Source of the DNA: Ignelater luminosus
Taxonomy: Eukaryota > Arthropoda > Insecta > Coleoptera > Elateridae
Direction of reading: 5' to 3'
Length of the DNA: 64,000 nt
Assembly: GCA_011009095.1 (NCBI GenBank)
Contig: VTPC01000026.1
Location: forward strand, 117,231-181,230
The notes beneath the pieces were generated by a model. That model was not told where the DNA came from. It was given only the letters and a program-made list of their open reading frames with translations, and made no database searches. The position numbers were made by a program, and so were the translations under genes. Each line of letters begins with the position of its first letter. Position 1 is the first letter of the stretch. Shown here one piece after another: positions 1 to 11,797 of the stretch.

Positions 1-651
1 TAGATCCTGCTATGCCTCCCACTTTGTACCAGCCAGTCTTTTTAACAGCGATGACTTCTTGTTTCCCCGCTCCATACTAGTTTGTATCTGAGTGATCCAA
101 CTGAGCTTAGAGTCCAAGATTATGCCCAGGTAGAGTGAGGCATCAGTAGCGACCATCATACTACAGGTTTAGCCGGTGCTGTTTAGTGCTTCGATGTTTT
201 CTGAATCCAGCTTGTCATTCGGAGATAAGACTTTTGCATCCAGATAGCTGACGAGTCTTGAAATTACCATATGCTTGACAGTTTTACAGAGAACAATGAT
301 TAGTGCGATGGGGCGATAGCTTTAGATTTTGGCTGTTGGCTTATTTCTCTTTGCGATAGAGATGATTTCAAAGTTTTTCCAGGAGCTTGAAATCCCTTTC
401 AATCACGTCATATTAATAAAACTTAGAAGTACTTCCTTTGCCTTTATTTCGAGGTGGATAAGAAATTTAGGAGAAATGCCGTTTGAACCTGCGCTCTTTC
501 CTTTAGGAGTGGCACAGAGAGCCTGGTTCAGTTTGTCCAAAGTAAAGGCTGGGTTGGAAAGATATTCATCCCCCTGAGAGAGAACTGTTGGCATCGCAGC
601 AAGATCAGATTTTTCAAAACGACATTTTGTAATGTAAAAGAGTGATTTCAA
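1..651 (-). mobile_element. Degraded non-LTR retrotransposon (Jockey/I-like) fragment with internal deletion
   Basis: On the minus strand, 651-403 reads as the segment before and into the reverse transcriptase (RT), with the typical GKSAGSNGISPKFL block (usual form GKAAGPDGI.PEFL). A broken YRPIAL-like motif follows near 330-300. From about 150 to 20 the frame gives YLGIILDSKLSW and LLKRLAGTKW, which belong after the RT catalytic centre in Jockey/I-type LINEs. The region between, including the YADD box, is missing, so a large internal deletion is inferred. Stops and frameshifts occur throughout. The element continues beyond base 1. Clade assignment is a guess from motif style. Confidence 0.7.
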
Positions 652-839
652 AGAAAAAGGTAGGTGCCCCTAAAGAAACTTACAGAATGAGTAGTTTGGA
701 TGCTATTATTTTTGATAATTAAATCAAAACTTCGTAGCAGGTCGATGACAATCTTTCATCACACAAATACCTATCGATTCATTCTATAAGACTGTGCTGA
801 AATAAGCATATGTTATTTGTATTTATTCCAACAATCCTA

Positions 840-1225
840 AAGTACTCCTCTTCAGTGGAAAAGAGCACTTGGTATGAAGAAATCATGCCTACCAAAAGGT
901 GTGTTTTCTAGATTATTTGTCAGAGTTTTAAAGAAACTGGAAAAAGATGCAAATGCCAATACAAAGTCCTAAATCGAACACTTGATAAATCATTCCTTAA
1001 CGCTTTTCAAGAGATAAGATATGGCAATAATCAAGAAATCAGAAGGCAAACAAAAAATAAAAAATTGGAAATAGTTCCCGAACAGAGCGTGGAGAATCAG
1101 AAAGCAAATCAAATGAAGAAGATGAAATAGGAAAAACGCTAGAAGAAGAGTTGAAGATATCTGATAGCGATGAAGAAGATGTACATTTTATTATAAACAT
1201 AAAAACCAAAGATACATTATAAGCA
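840..1225 (+). pseudogene. pogo/Tigger-type transposase C-terminal remnant
   Basis: Two reading frames in series match the tail of insect pogo-family transposases. The first is LQWKRALG..CLPKGVFSRL with a following LEKDANANTKS (about 849-972, then a stop). The second is VLNRTLDKSF..EIRYGN (about 968-1130). An acidic serine-rich stretch follows (ESESKSNEEDE and ISDSDEED, to 1210), usual for the extreme C-terminus of this family. The catalytic DDE core is absent, so this is a 3' fragment with a frameshift near 970. Recognition is by eye. Confidence 0.55.
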
Positions 1226-3239
1226 TTCAGCATCGGGGTTGGTTAAAAATTCCTAGGGGTGATTGGGCCACCTTTGACTTCCCTTTGGCTACAGGTCTGG
1301 GTCCAGAGTTCTCTGAGTATGAGCATTTAAACAATCAACTCTCAAATATGAAGTTCATCATGTAAGTTAGAAATAATAGATTCTTTCCCATTTCTCAATT
1401 AGCTTGTCGCTTGCCTACTCAAGACCAGCTTTGATTTCCTATTACAATACAGCCCAAAAGCGATCTGTAATTGACTAACTTGTTTATCGAGCAATTTCCG
1501 TCTTAAGATCTAATATCCAAAGCGATTTACAGTTAGAGCAATTTTCTTAACAATAAGCAAGCTTGTCAAGACTGATCCTTTTCCAAAGAAGGTTTCTCAG
1601 AACAATCATATCCAACGCCACGGTTGCAATGTTCAGCATGAGATAGGACATAGAACTTTGTTTAGAGCTTTGCCTATTAATTCAAAATCATTTCTCTATT
1701 ATATCAGAAAAATTAGAAAAATTTACAAGCATTCCAATAACATCAATCGCGATCCCCTTTCCGACATTTGACAACTATCATCACCGTTACAGTCAATTAA
1801 CATCTCTTTTTCTATAGTATAAATCTTTGCTAGCGTGACTTACATGTCGAATTCTTTAAATCTCCTAAAGAGACTCTTTTGAAAAGTGTGCAGGACGTTG
1901 AGTATAACTTTTGTTTCAGCGATGATTCGATTTAATTCCGGAAGACGTCTTCACAATAATCAATGATTTAAATCGCGAAAGTTTTCAGTATCGTGTAGAA
2001 TTTCTCTATGATTACATGATTGATAAATTTGTCAATTTCATTCCTCGTTTCGTTTTGTAAACCATGAGCTATTGGGCCCCAGAGTATCAACAAATTTTCC
2101 AATGCATATTTAGCAACCTATCATGAAGATTCCAATAGTAAGAGCACAGTAGAAATATGTAAATAAGGCTTTGGTGATAATTATTTATGAGTGGGTCAAT
2201 TTTTTTAAAGTTTTGACATATCAATTAGAAATTCCTCAAGAATGTGTGATTCTCAACCCTTTTTAAATTGCAAAACGCTTTTGGTTGTAAACGAATTTTG
2301 GGGAACACCAAAATCAATAACATATTGTGATGGGAGGCTGCAAAATGTCTAAATGGTTCATCAACATATATGTATACTAATTTTCTTGTGCGCACAATCA
2401 TATCCTCTAATTACATTATAATGTCGTCCAACGTGGGGCTGTGAAAACCTAGCTCATGATCAAAGCATATAAATAAATATTGTCAATTTGGTCATTAAAA
2501 TTGCGGATTTTCCTTACATTTACATTGATTTAACATAACCTTACTCATATAAAATAACCAAACAAAAGCAATCTTGGCCAACCTTATCTCATTTTAACTT
2601 GAGTCTACCCAAGCAAACAAAATCTGACTTAACTTTGCCCGCCTAATTTTGTCTAACCTAACCCATTGCAACTGAATGGCTGAGTGCAGAAACAATCTAA
2701 GTCACAATGTATAAATTTGGAGATAATTAAGAAAATAATGTATCGTCGTATCTACATATATGCAGTAATTACTTCATTTTTATCTAGAAGCAAGGCTCTA
2801 GTATAATACACAAGATACTTTTGCAAAAAAAAAGCAAAAACAAAAATTAGGTTGTTTATGCATCCAACAGGCATCACAATTTAGTGTTTTTACAATTTTA
2901 TCCATCAATAAACTAAAATATTTTTACAAAATAAGAAGAAGCCGTCTGTAGGCTATAAGAACTCATTGTAGCTATAGCAATCGTCAGTTCTGGCATCCGT
3001 GGTGGGCCAAGCACGTATTTCGTTCCAATAGATTTTGGAGCTCTTCATCAACAAGAATGTATTTTGATGATTTTTGTATCATATTCATTTTCTTGCAATT
3101 GATGGTCACTTTCAATTAGGATAAGTTGTGGTTAATAGAAAATATATCGATGGCTCCTGAAAACAATAATGAAAAAGTATTCACGCTTAGTCTACCTAAT
3201 AAATGTTTGGGTTTGCACTACTCCTTCTTCAAGAAGTAA
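1226..3239. other. No recognised gene, AT-rich
   Basis: I see no coding signature, tRNA or inverted repeat that I can support. A short C-rich stretch at 2575-2690 repeats words like CTAACCTAACC and CTTGCCCGCCTAA, but without a regular period. Confidence 0.5.
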
Positions 3240-3960
3240 TGGAACTGAGAAATGCTCATTTGTTGTTTTGAATTTCTTAAAACAGGGTCCATTTATCTCG
3301 TGTACCATAAACTTTTCTGAGAATTTACACCCTGATATGATCTGAGTACTGTACTGTGCACACCCAATCAATATTTTTCAACTCTCTTTTTGTGATGCCA
3401 AAATCTCGATCGCAAAGAACCACCACTGTGTGTTGTTCATCCTGGACAGTTGTCACAAAACAGATGAAGCTTTGTAATATTCTCAGAGACATTTTCTTCT
3501 AAATATAGGTTAAAAAAGTACAAATTTGATTTGGCTCCTTCTCAGTCTGTCTTTCGTGGCATATGAAGAAAACTACTTGGTTGGTTGGTTGGTCTTCGTG
3601 TTATGAATACAAAATAGGTTGACGGTTAGCTGACTTAAGTAGAAAAGATCCCGTGCTGGTAAACGTGGAAGTTGTAAGTTTTGCATGAAGTCCAGAGATA
3701 ACAATTTTCACTCTCTTGACATTATTTTGTTGATCCTTTCAATGCTGTATAAAATTTAATGCTCCTTCTTTTATGCACTATGAGTTCTGCAGCGGCTACT
3801 TTTTTAGCGTTGCCGTGGTTGCCGTTCAAAGATTTATTCTTTAGTTTTAACGACAAACTTTCACATTTATTGCAAAGGTCTATTTGTGGTCTTCCAGAGG
3901 AAAGCTTGAAGTTTTCTTTCTTTTCTTCCGTCCCATTTTTTCCGATGGATTTTCATCATT
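3240..3960 (-). pseudogene. Decayed second copy of the DUF7869-like orphan family
   Basis: Minus-strand pieces match, in order, the same protein family as the element at 8572-11813. FKLSSGRPQIDLCNKCESL (about 3908-3850) is the cysteine block corresponding to FNLSFGQPKSDTCSTC there. HLFCDNCPG (about 3470-3440) is the second-aspartate block, with the expected Q replaced by a TGA stop. DRDFGITKREL (about 3412-3365) is the third-aspartate block. The segment with the first aspartate (MDLQQ in the other copy) is not recognisable. At least three frame changes and a stop separate the blocks. It is far more eroded and clearly a different subfamily. I found no terminal repeats around it. The family function is unknown; I infer a transposase-like origin from the better copy. 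Confidence 0.6.
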
Positions 3961-4406
3961 ATTGGTCACGTTACGGTCACAGCAAATTATTTAGTTGAAC
4001 GCAAAACACTCAGCAACAATCTTATTATTAATACAGCATATAACCAAACAATGCATCAAAATGACAACTAACATTCCCATAAAGCAGGTAATGCGTTTGC
4101 ATGAATAACCAATCTACGTCGTGCACGTAGATTGTTTTTGCTCTCAACGGTTATATAATAGCACTTAGAACAGTTTAAGTTGTTTTTGCACTCAAAGACA
4201 CGTCTAGGTGTATGAAATAAAATCTTGCTAAAAACTAAATTTCCATACAAAGTGGACATTTAACTTAATTAAATTAGTTATCTGAAAATTTAAAGCAGAC
4301 AAATCTATATAGAATTAGGAACTTGCACTGACCTAGATTTCAAAAAGTAACTTTTAAATCCAAACCTGAGCTTAAGGTTGTAGTAGTGAATGTCCTAACA
4401 TTAAAA

Positions 4407-5924
4407 CCACCAGACAAGCAAGCAGCCAAGGGAGGGGTCTAGGGGGTCTGGATCCCCCCGAAATCTCCAAAAAATACCTTCTTCGCCTCTGTGATACACG
4501 TATCATCGAACATCATGATAGTGTTTTGGTTTTTGCCGAGTTTCTGAAATCTATTGTTTCCAGTCTGCAGGATGTTGCACAAGAAGTAAGAAGCCTTTCT
4601 GCCACAGCTGGAACAGCAATGGAAAAAAAACGAATTTATTATCTCATTGCTGGTTTGTAAAAAACTTTTCAACTTTACCTTGCCACTCTATATTCGTGCT
4701 AAGTCCATCTTACGATTTAGCAGAAGCTGTAAAGCATTCGAATGATGTCATCTTCTCATTGCAGAATAGAAGAGACAATGCTCAATCCGTTTTTAATGAC
4801 ATATTTTTTGCGCATCCATGTTGTTTAGACAACTGTTTCACTGTGAACTAAGAGTTCCAAGAGTTACTGGCAGACAAACTCAGCGCTCAAATCCGCAAAC
4901 GAATTTCGTTGAGGACTATTATAGAATATCAGTTTTTGCTCAGTGTATCGACCAACTAATTACAAATTTAAAAGACAGGTTTACGGTGAATGAAAATTTC
5001 CTTTCAGCTTTTTAAATGCTTTTACCAGAATTTGCTTCACCCTAAAAAGCAGTATTGCTAGAAAACTTGTCACTCTATTATTCCCAAAAATGCCCTGTTA
5101 TGGTCGTACAGGCTGAATATTATGTTTGGTGCAAAAAAGTCTCGTCAATGGAGCCAAATACCGTAACCAAATTGTAACAATGCTTTTTCTTCCAAATATG
5201 CACAATCTTCTCACACTTTTAGCGACTACTTCGGTCACAACAAACAGTGTAGAGCGCTCGTTCTCCACAATGAAAAGGGTTAAGTCTTTACCAAGAAACA
5301 AGATAGGGAATGAGAAACTGAGTTTTTCGGCTCTTTTTTCTATTCACTGGAATATAGAAGTAAACCGTGACGATGCTTTAAACGTCATGGCAAACAAAAA
5401 AATAGGCGCTTGCTTTTGTAGATACGCGATCTTGTTTAATAAGACTTTGTTAAAACAGTACTATACCTATACTTTTATTTAGAGTGTCATGTCAAAAATG
5501 TGCATAGTAGTTGTACCATATTAGTATTATTATAATTAAATGTTACTTAAATATTAGTTGAAAAACTCTTGTATTTATTTATCAGCGCAAACTAATGAAA
5601 TTGAAACGTAAATTTTTTTGGTCTAGTTTCGATTAATATAAATAATTTTATTTTGCGGACATTGGCTCAGGGCAAAATGCGACGCTATATTTACGTTTCT
5701 CTTTCTACTGACGCTGAGTAACACAAATTACTACCATGCGCTCTTAAATCTAGTGCGTGTATGATTGTGTATAAAATGCCGTCTGGTTAGTCTATGCCAC
5801 TAAACAGTCAGTAAAAAGAAAAACGCATAAATAGCGTTACACGTTGACTAGGCAGCTCTTGGGAGTTGAGAAGGTAGGACCCTCCCTCCCGAACAAAATT
5901 CCTGGCTACGTGCCTGCCACCAGA
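4407..5924 (+). mobile_element. hAT DNA transposon with 8-bp target-site duplication
   Basis: The element spans 4415-5916 and is flanked by identical 8-bp direct repeats CCACCAGA at 4407-4414 and 5917-5924, the target duplication length typical of hAT elements. The left end begins CAAGCAAGCAGCCAAGGG. The right end, read inward on the minus strand, begins CAGGCACGTAGCCAGGAAT, giving an imperfect terminal inverted repeat of about 15 bp. G-rich and C-rich tracts lie just inside both ends. The interior carries a broken transposase (separate entry) and about 430 bases of AT-rich 3' sequence. It is shorter than an autonomous hAT, so it is internally deleted and inactive. Confidence 0.85.
4460..5482 (+). 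pseudogene. hAT transposase remnant (ZMYM1-like C-terminal part)
   Basis: Three plus-strand blocks follow the order of ZMYM1/52-kDa-repressor-like hAT transposases. At about 4486-4655 the frame gives LCDTRIIEHHDSVLVFAEFL (usual form L..TRWVERHDSV..F.E). At 4818-5012 it gives VPRVTGRQTQRSNPQ and DYYRISVF. At 5126-5482 it gives the hAT C-terminal dimerisation block with TNSVERSFSTMKRVK and LSFSALFSIHWNIE. Frame changes occur around 4660 and 5015-5125. The N-terminal BED/TTF-type finger and the first part of the RNase-H fold are missing. The final block is the best conserved. Confidence 0.85.
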
Positions 5925-8571
5925 TGCAGGCTTTTAGTAAGATGTTTCGGTTCAATATGCCTAGGAACCTTATTGATAAAATTCGACTGTCCATCTCAAA
6001 TCTCCGCCTGCTGGTGTTTTACATTTACTAGACGTTAGAAACGTAAGAACACAAGCCAAACTACATTTAAATGTATTAGTGTTAATAAATAAAAGAAGTT
6101 TGTAACTGTTTATAGAACTTAGCTGCTAAACCAAAGTTGTTTGAAGCCCAATTTTGATTTGCTCAAAAGTCTTGAAGCATTTTAACAACAAATTCGTGTT
6201 CGGTCATGGGCGAATTTGATTTCTACAGAGCCATTGGATGACCCAACCCGTAAAGTTACCTGTCGATGCTCCTCGGGCAAGGAAGTCTGTAGAACAAAAG
6301 ATTTTTCCAATATTTGAGTTTACTTGTTTTGCTGCAGCAAACTAAGTTAGGGGTTAAGCTTAATATTAACTACCAAAGCAAGATTTTTGTTCAAACTTGC
6401 ATTCTTAAGATTTTCTCTAACGCTAGGCTGTTCTGAAGATTCTGAAATTTTTAGAGTTGTTTCAGGATCATTAAGTTAGTAACTCAGGGAATTAGCTACT
6501 TAAACCAAGACACAGCGACATTTAGAGTTAGATAAAAGCGAATGAATGCTCTTGTATAGTTTGTACCGTAAACGATCAGATCAGCAGATTGCTCAGATGG
6601 CAATTTATAATCGAATCAAGTGCATCTTGCAGAAAAGAGTTAGACAGTCAAAATCCCAACTTGAAAAATAATAGCTGTCAAGTTTTGCTGAGCAGGAAAC
6701 ATCTGAGATATGTGATTGATTTCTTACCTTACGTAACGTAGATATAGAGACATGGGCGCCGAAATGTTTGTTCTTATCATTTTGCACGCGTTTACACTGT
6801 TTGTATGTCATAATTAAAAAAGCCTGTCTGGGATTCCAAGAAATAATAAGGTCGAAAATGATAAGTGAAGAACATTACAAAAAATCAAGTCATTTGCATG
6901 TCAATAGACTGGAAATATTTAGATCAATCAGTTTATTTATTATAACCTAAATTTTATTTATAATGATGGACTCAATCAATCATTAAATTTCTGAAATCTT
7001 ATTTTGCAAATCTGGTATTATAATTATTTACTCTTTTAAGAGAAAAATGTGATAATTTGACATGTTGTGCATTTACTTTTGTATTATTTTGTTTTACAGA
7101 AAAGTTTACAAATAATATAAAGCAACATGAGCGAAGGGTCAAAAAGGTTGGAGAATTCATGGTGTTCATATTTTATCTCAACTTTTTGAACTTTGTTCTA
7201 TAAAAACGGTATGGTGATGAAAATTCGCGGAAATCGTATTCGCGATAAGTAGTTTCCTAGAATATTTATGTATATCAAAGTGGACATATGATTTCATTTA
7301 TTATTCATTTAATTAATTCTGTTTGTTTTGACTATTTTATTTTTTAATATAAATTAACAAGATGCCAATGCTGTTGTGAATAACATATTATTAACATAAT
7401 TAAATTTTGAGTTTTGTATTTCTCGTTTAAAATTAGTATTATTTAAAAATATATTTTTTATAAGGCTCTTTTTACACTGTATTTCTCTACTGAGGAATTT
7501 AAGTTCATTATTTTTGAAAAATATGGTCAAACTATATACTATAGGGATTTTTGGCGTTCATGTAATTGTGGCAAGACTCCGTTACCTTGTAGAGCATTAA
7601 GTAATATTAGTATTATGAGGTTTAATGCAGATAATTTTTAACAATTTATTTTATATTAAGTATCATAAATGTAATTAAGTAGCAAATTGCTTCATAAAAA
7701 TAAATAAATAAAATTATGTCTATGTCACTGGGTTATCATAATAATTGTCAAGCAAAAAAACGTGCAGTAGTACCAACCCACAAATCGGTGCGTTAAGAGG
7801 CCCTATTATAGAATAAAAAACAATTGGAAACTATACGTTAATCACGCTCTTAGAGCACCGACATAGAAAATAATAAATAAACACATCACAATTTGTCAGG
7901 CAATAAAAGAAGTTGGCTATCTTACTGTTATATAACTATACAAAGCAACATTATCGTTTTGTTGTGTAAACTAATAAAATAAACAGCAATAGGTGGTTGC
8001 CTCACTTAATTTTATTAATTTTATTGTTATACATGAAACAATCATTTTATTTTGTTATTTTGTTGTACAAAAGATTTACTACAAGGCACTAATTTGCTTA
8101 ACTTATTTTTTCATATTATAAATTTTAATGTCCTGTATCTCGGAAGGGGTGCATTTTAGGATACTTGTTTATATGAACTTTTCTACTTATAATTAGCTCA
8201 GGAATTATCTATTAAAATTCTTTACCATCATTAGGAAACACCCTGTATAGTAAGTTAGGTTTTCATTTATTTTTAAAAATTTTAAACATTTTTTAAAAAT
8301 CTTTTTACTACAATTAATGCAGATCGTTAATACGTACAGCGGCGCATTTATCATACAAACATAATTTAACTAATGTAATTTGTAAAGTGGCCAGTTCTTT
8401 GCTAGATTTATAATTTGTTTGATTTTAGTGTTGAAGTTAATATTTCTAGTGCAGGCCTGCACTCTCACAACCGCTTTTGGGTTCACGTAAATGTTCTATG
8501 CTGTCGTTTCAATCATTCCAAGAGCAGGGATGACTACTTGCAGAATTTTGATTTTGGCGTTTTTACGAGTA
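5925..8571. other. AT-rich stretch without recognised genes
   Basis: No coding homology seen. A small hairpin-like pair lies at about 7785-7810 and 7845-7868 (TCGGTGCGTTAAGAGG against an inverted TCGGTGCTCTAAGAGC). The only other structured item is the repeat ending at 8249, listed separately. Confidence 0.45.
8129..8249 (-). repeat. Interspersed repeat ending in ACACCCTGTATA
   Basis: The block from CTGTATCTCGGAAGGGG to ACACCCTGTATA (8238-8249) resembles a class of short insect repeats I recognise in form, which begin TATACAGGGTGTTTCCTAA on the opposite strand. Its terminal motif recurs elsewhere in this window. No inverted partner was found, so it may be one end of a larger element. Confidence 0.4.
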
Positions 8572-8609
8572 ATAATTGAAGACGCAAGTGGATGAAGGAT
8601 TCATGTCAC
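8572..8609 (+). repeat. Left terminal inverted repeat
   Basis: Inverted partner of 11776-11813. The two differ only at the 23rd base (G here, A in the partner) and the 36th (C here, A in the partner). The inner part, GGATGAAGGATTCATG, is the single left-end copy of the motif that is clustered at the right end. Confidence 0.85.
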
Positions 8610-8666
8610 AAATAGTCTATTTTGAGAAAACAGCCTCTAAAGTTTTTTAAACAGTACTTTTTTGTG

Positions 8667-11406
8667 TTACAAAAAAATAAAACAAATTTGATCTTGTAAA
8701 TTGGAAAGCTTTTTATCAGATATCTTATTTTTTTTTTCTTTAATATGGGCTAGAGTGTAATTCTCTGATGCAACTTTTTGGCATCCAGATTTCAAGATAT
8801 TTACCTGTACAAAGGGTGTGTGTTCATCTAAAGTATTTTTATACGAATATGATCCATATTCAGTAACACGGACCCATTTGATACCATCTCGAAAAGGCAC
8901 TGGTTCATGTAGAATATTTTTTTTCCTGTTAATCAAATGAAATTTTTCGGATATCTCGTCAATATTCTTAAAATGATGTTTCATATTAAATACTACCGAG
9001 TTTTTGACACTAGCAGATCTTATGATTGTTCTGTACGTTTCAGGGGTATAAATATTTTCATACTTTCCTAATACTTTTTTAATACGGTCAGTCTCTATCC
9101 GAAGCCATATATGAATGGCCTACTTTTGGAAATTTATGATCGGTAGTTTGCAAATATCCTTTAAAAATGAAATACTGATAAAGTGTAATCAGATTAAAGT
9201 TCTTGTTTTGCCCACTGCAGGAATCTGACCATATGATGAGATGTTTAATACTGTTTTGTCTAGCAGCAATAAATAGCTGAATGAATGTATGAAGGCAGCT
9301 ACCTATCTCTAAGCTACCTTTGGTAGCAATGTTTTCCGTCCATGTAAAGAAAAAAATGCTTGATCCCCAGATTTTAATACTGTGTGTATACCGAAGTTAT
9401 ACAACCAGAGTTGCCTCAAATAGAACGCTTTGGACGTAGACAATTTTGGCAAAGGCAATGTCTGTTGTAAATCCATTGTGAGATAAGCTGTATTATCGTT
9501 TGTTTGAACAAAGTTTCTATCTCTTCTTTGTTGTTCAAATGCATACTTGTACTTCTCTTTATGCTCAATATCATCTAAACCAGCATCACACGTACTGCAG
9601 GTATCGCTTTTAGGTTGCCCGAAGGACAGATTAAAACGGGTTGAAAAAATATTGTTGTAACAACATTTTTTATAAAGTACTTTTCTGGAAGGTTTTGCTC
9701 CTTGCACCAATCAATACATAAATGGTACATTTTTGTTAAGCTTAGAAAAGGTGATAAGTACTTTTTGTTTAAATTTCTATTCCTCGAATAATGAGATTGG
9801 TCTGCAGGAAACTTTTCAATGTGAGTGACAACACAGTTTATCACTTCATTTGAAATTTTGTGTGGCCTGTTCTGGTGAACACCTCGCTTATCAGGGGATG
9901 GTGCCGATAAACCACTTTTAAGTTTATTCTGAATGAGCTGAATTTTTTTGAAGGTAATTTGGTAGAGTGAACATATTGCAGTTTTACAAACTTTCAAAAC
10001 TTTTTGATTGTATATAAATGTATACTTAAACGAGAATGATTTTGGTTTTTTAATGCTTTTTCGATAACGTTGGACAGGTTGAATGAAAATGCTTTTAAAG
10101 AGAAGTGCATTTTTTGAGTTTTGATCTAGCTGGTAAAATCTTTTAAATATTGTTGTTCTTGCTTCTTCGTCAAAATTTTTGTTGCAGTTGAGAGTGCATT
10201 TTTCTTTTTGGCATAAGAAACCTAGTTCAACTTTTTTTGACGGAACTAGCTTTCCTTTTTGGTTAATATAGCTTTCTCCTTTTTGTCTAGCCTTTGCTGC
10301 TTTGTATCTTTTCCAGTTGTCTAAGTTCTTTTGTCGCTTCCTAGATGTTTTTTTCAGGCAGCTAGAATATCTTCTTTTGAACTTTTTCTATCAATGCAAT
10401 TATTTTTAGTAATCAGTATTTTATTTACATCTTCACTATTGATTATTTTACTTCCTTTATCTTTATTTTCCAGCGTTTTTAAAGTCTTTATCTGGTCTTC
10501 GATGTTTTCAACGTCATTATAAATGATCTTTCTTGACTTTGTTGATAGGAATCCTTTTCTGGATTTCAGTTCCTTTAAAATATTCCAAGTCGCTGTCGTC
10601 AGAAGTCTCATCTGAAGTATCTGGTACATAATCATCTGAAGAACCGTTTTCAGACCAATCTAAAAAGAAACAAAATAAAAACCTCTTCAAGTTTTCAATT
10701 GGACCAGCAAAACTTACCTAAATCTGCCTGTTTTACAGGATTTAATTGTATTATCCTTTTTACTTATTATCATACTTTCTTTTTCATTATTTCCCGGCGT
10801 TTGTAAAGCTACCTGGTCTTCGAAGTTTTCCAGGTCATTATTTATTTTCTTTTTATTTGATACACTAGCCCCTAGAATATTTGACTTTAGAGATAGGGGT
10901 CTTTTTCTAGATTTTAATTGCTCTGCATAATCAGAATCAGTATTGTCAGAAGTCTCGTCTGAGCCGTCTAAAACAACAATAACAAAATATGTACCTCATT
11001 AAGTTTTCATTTCAACTATCGCAACAATAGGAACTTTGTTTTGCAGGGGTAGTATTAACTTTGCTAATAAACCTTTCTAGATAATTATTATTGTCACTCT
11101 TGGCTGGCCTCCTGCTGTCATTTGAACTATTGGGGCCTAAAAACGAAAGAAAAACACTGTTAAATGAAAATACTTGTTTGCAAGTTTAAGATAAATTTAT
11201 CATTTTGCTTTTTGTACTAAACGGTAAAAAACCACGGCAAAACTTAAACGTGAATAAAACGCAATAATATTTTTTAGGTTATATTTTAAATAAAAGCAGC
11301 TATAACTTTTATACTTACCCTTATTAATCTGTTCTTTTGCAATTTTTAAAATTAGCATGCTTCTTACCGACATATTAGCACTATTTCTCACTTGCACTGC
11401 ACACAT
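8667..11406 (-). pseudogene. DUF7869-like orphan protein, probable transposase, frame-broken
   Basis: This is a multicopy insect family usually left uncharacterised; I recognise it by its block pattern. Candidate exons are 11406-11319 (starts ATG, ends at a GTAAGT donor), 11136 to about 10996, 10967-10718, and one long exon 10659-8667. The long exon gives a continuous frame of about 235 codons from near 10380, with KRQKNLDNWKRYKAAKARQK, FPADQSHYSR and YLSPFLSLTKMY. A frameshift near 9670 leads into IFSTRFNLSFGQPKSDTCST, MDLQQTLPLPKL and LRQLWLYNFGIH. A second near 9350 (A-run 9350-9356) leads into IIWSDSCSGQNKNF and VGHSYMASDRD. A third near 9090 leads into the last 140 codons. The aspartates in MDLQ, SDSC and DRD are candidate catalytic residues of an RNase-H-like fold; that is inference. 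Frameshifts also break the acidic N-terminal exons. Confidence 0.75.
10358..10967 (-). repeat. Tandemly duplicated acidic exon within the transposon gene
   Basis: The segments 10967-10718 and 10659-10358 encode similar products. The first has SDETSDNTDSDY, LKSRKRPLS, NNDLENFEDQ and NEKESMIISKKD. The second has SDETSDDSDLEY, LKSRKGFLS, YNDVENIEDQ and DKGSKIINSED. Each is preceded by a pyrimidine-rich stretch ending in AG (TTTTAG), and the first ends at GTAAGT. The second copy reads across two frames. This is best explained by an exon-intron duplication inside the element. Confidence 0.65.
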
Positions 11407-11540
11407 TTAAGTCTTCTATCGCGTAAAAACTATAAAAATGTAGAGCACAAAACCATCAGTACTGATACATTTCTAACCTAACATTGTAGTGCTATGTTCG
11501 TTTTGTTAACATTTTTACAGGTTTCTAACTAATTTACAAT

Positions 11541-11797
11541 GGATAAAGGATTCATGTAGCAATAATTTGAAATGTTAGTGAATAAGGGATCTATGATCAG
11601 AAATCAAGCGTACATAAATATTTTATCCATTAAGTTTTCTTAAAATTAGATTAACATAGATCCTTTATCATCCCGTAACTTTTTAATTTTATGCAATAGA
11701 ACTACGAAACTGACCCCAAAAATTTCTGGGTACATAAAACCTTTATTCACCAAAAAATCTCAATTTTTTAAAAATGTTACATGAATCCTTTATCCAC
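11541..11797. repeat. Cluster of subterminal motifs GGATAAAGGATTCATGTA
   Basis: Five related copies lie within 260 bases of the right end: 11541-11558 (plus), about 11580-11598 (plus, weaker), about 11653-11673 (minus), about 11731-11750 (minus, weaker) and within the right TIR at 11779-11797 (minus). The left end has only the copy inside its TIR. Repeated subterminal words like this are typical transposase-binding sites in several DNA transposon superfamilies. Confidence 0.65.

Noticed and set aside
3759-3998. Plus-strand 79-codon open frame.
   Set aside because: It is the antisense shadow of the DUF7869-like blocks on the minus strand.
9309-9997. Two overlapping frames that could be called two separate host proteins.
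   Set aside because: The conserved block order runs through both with a single-base shift near 9670, so they are one broken gene within a transposon.
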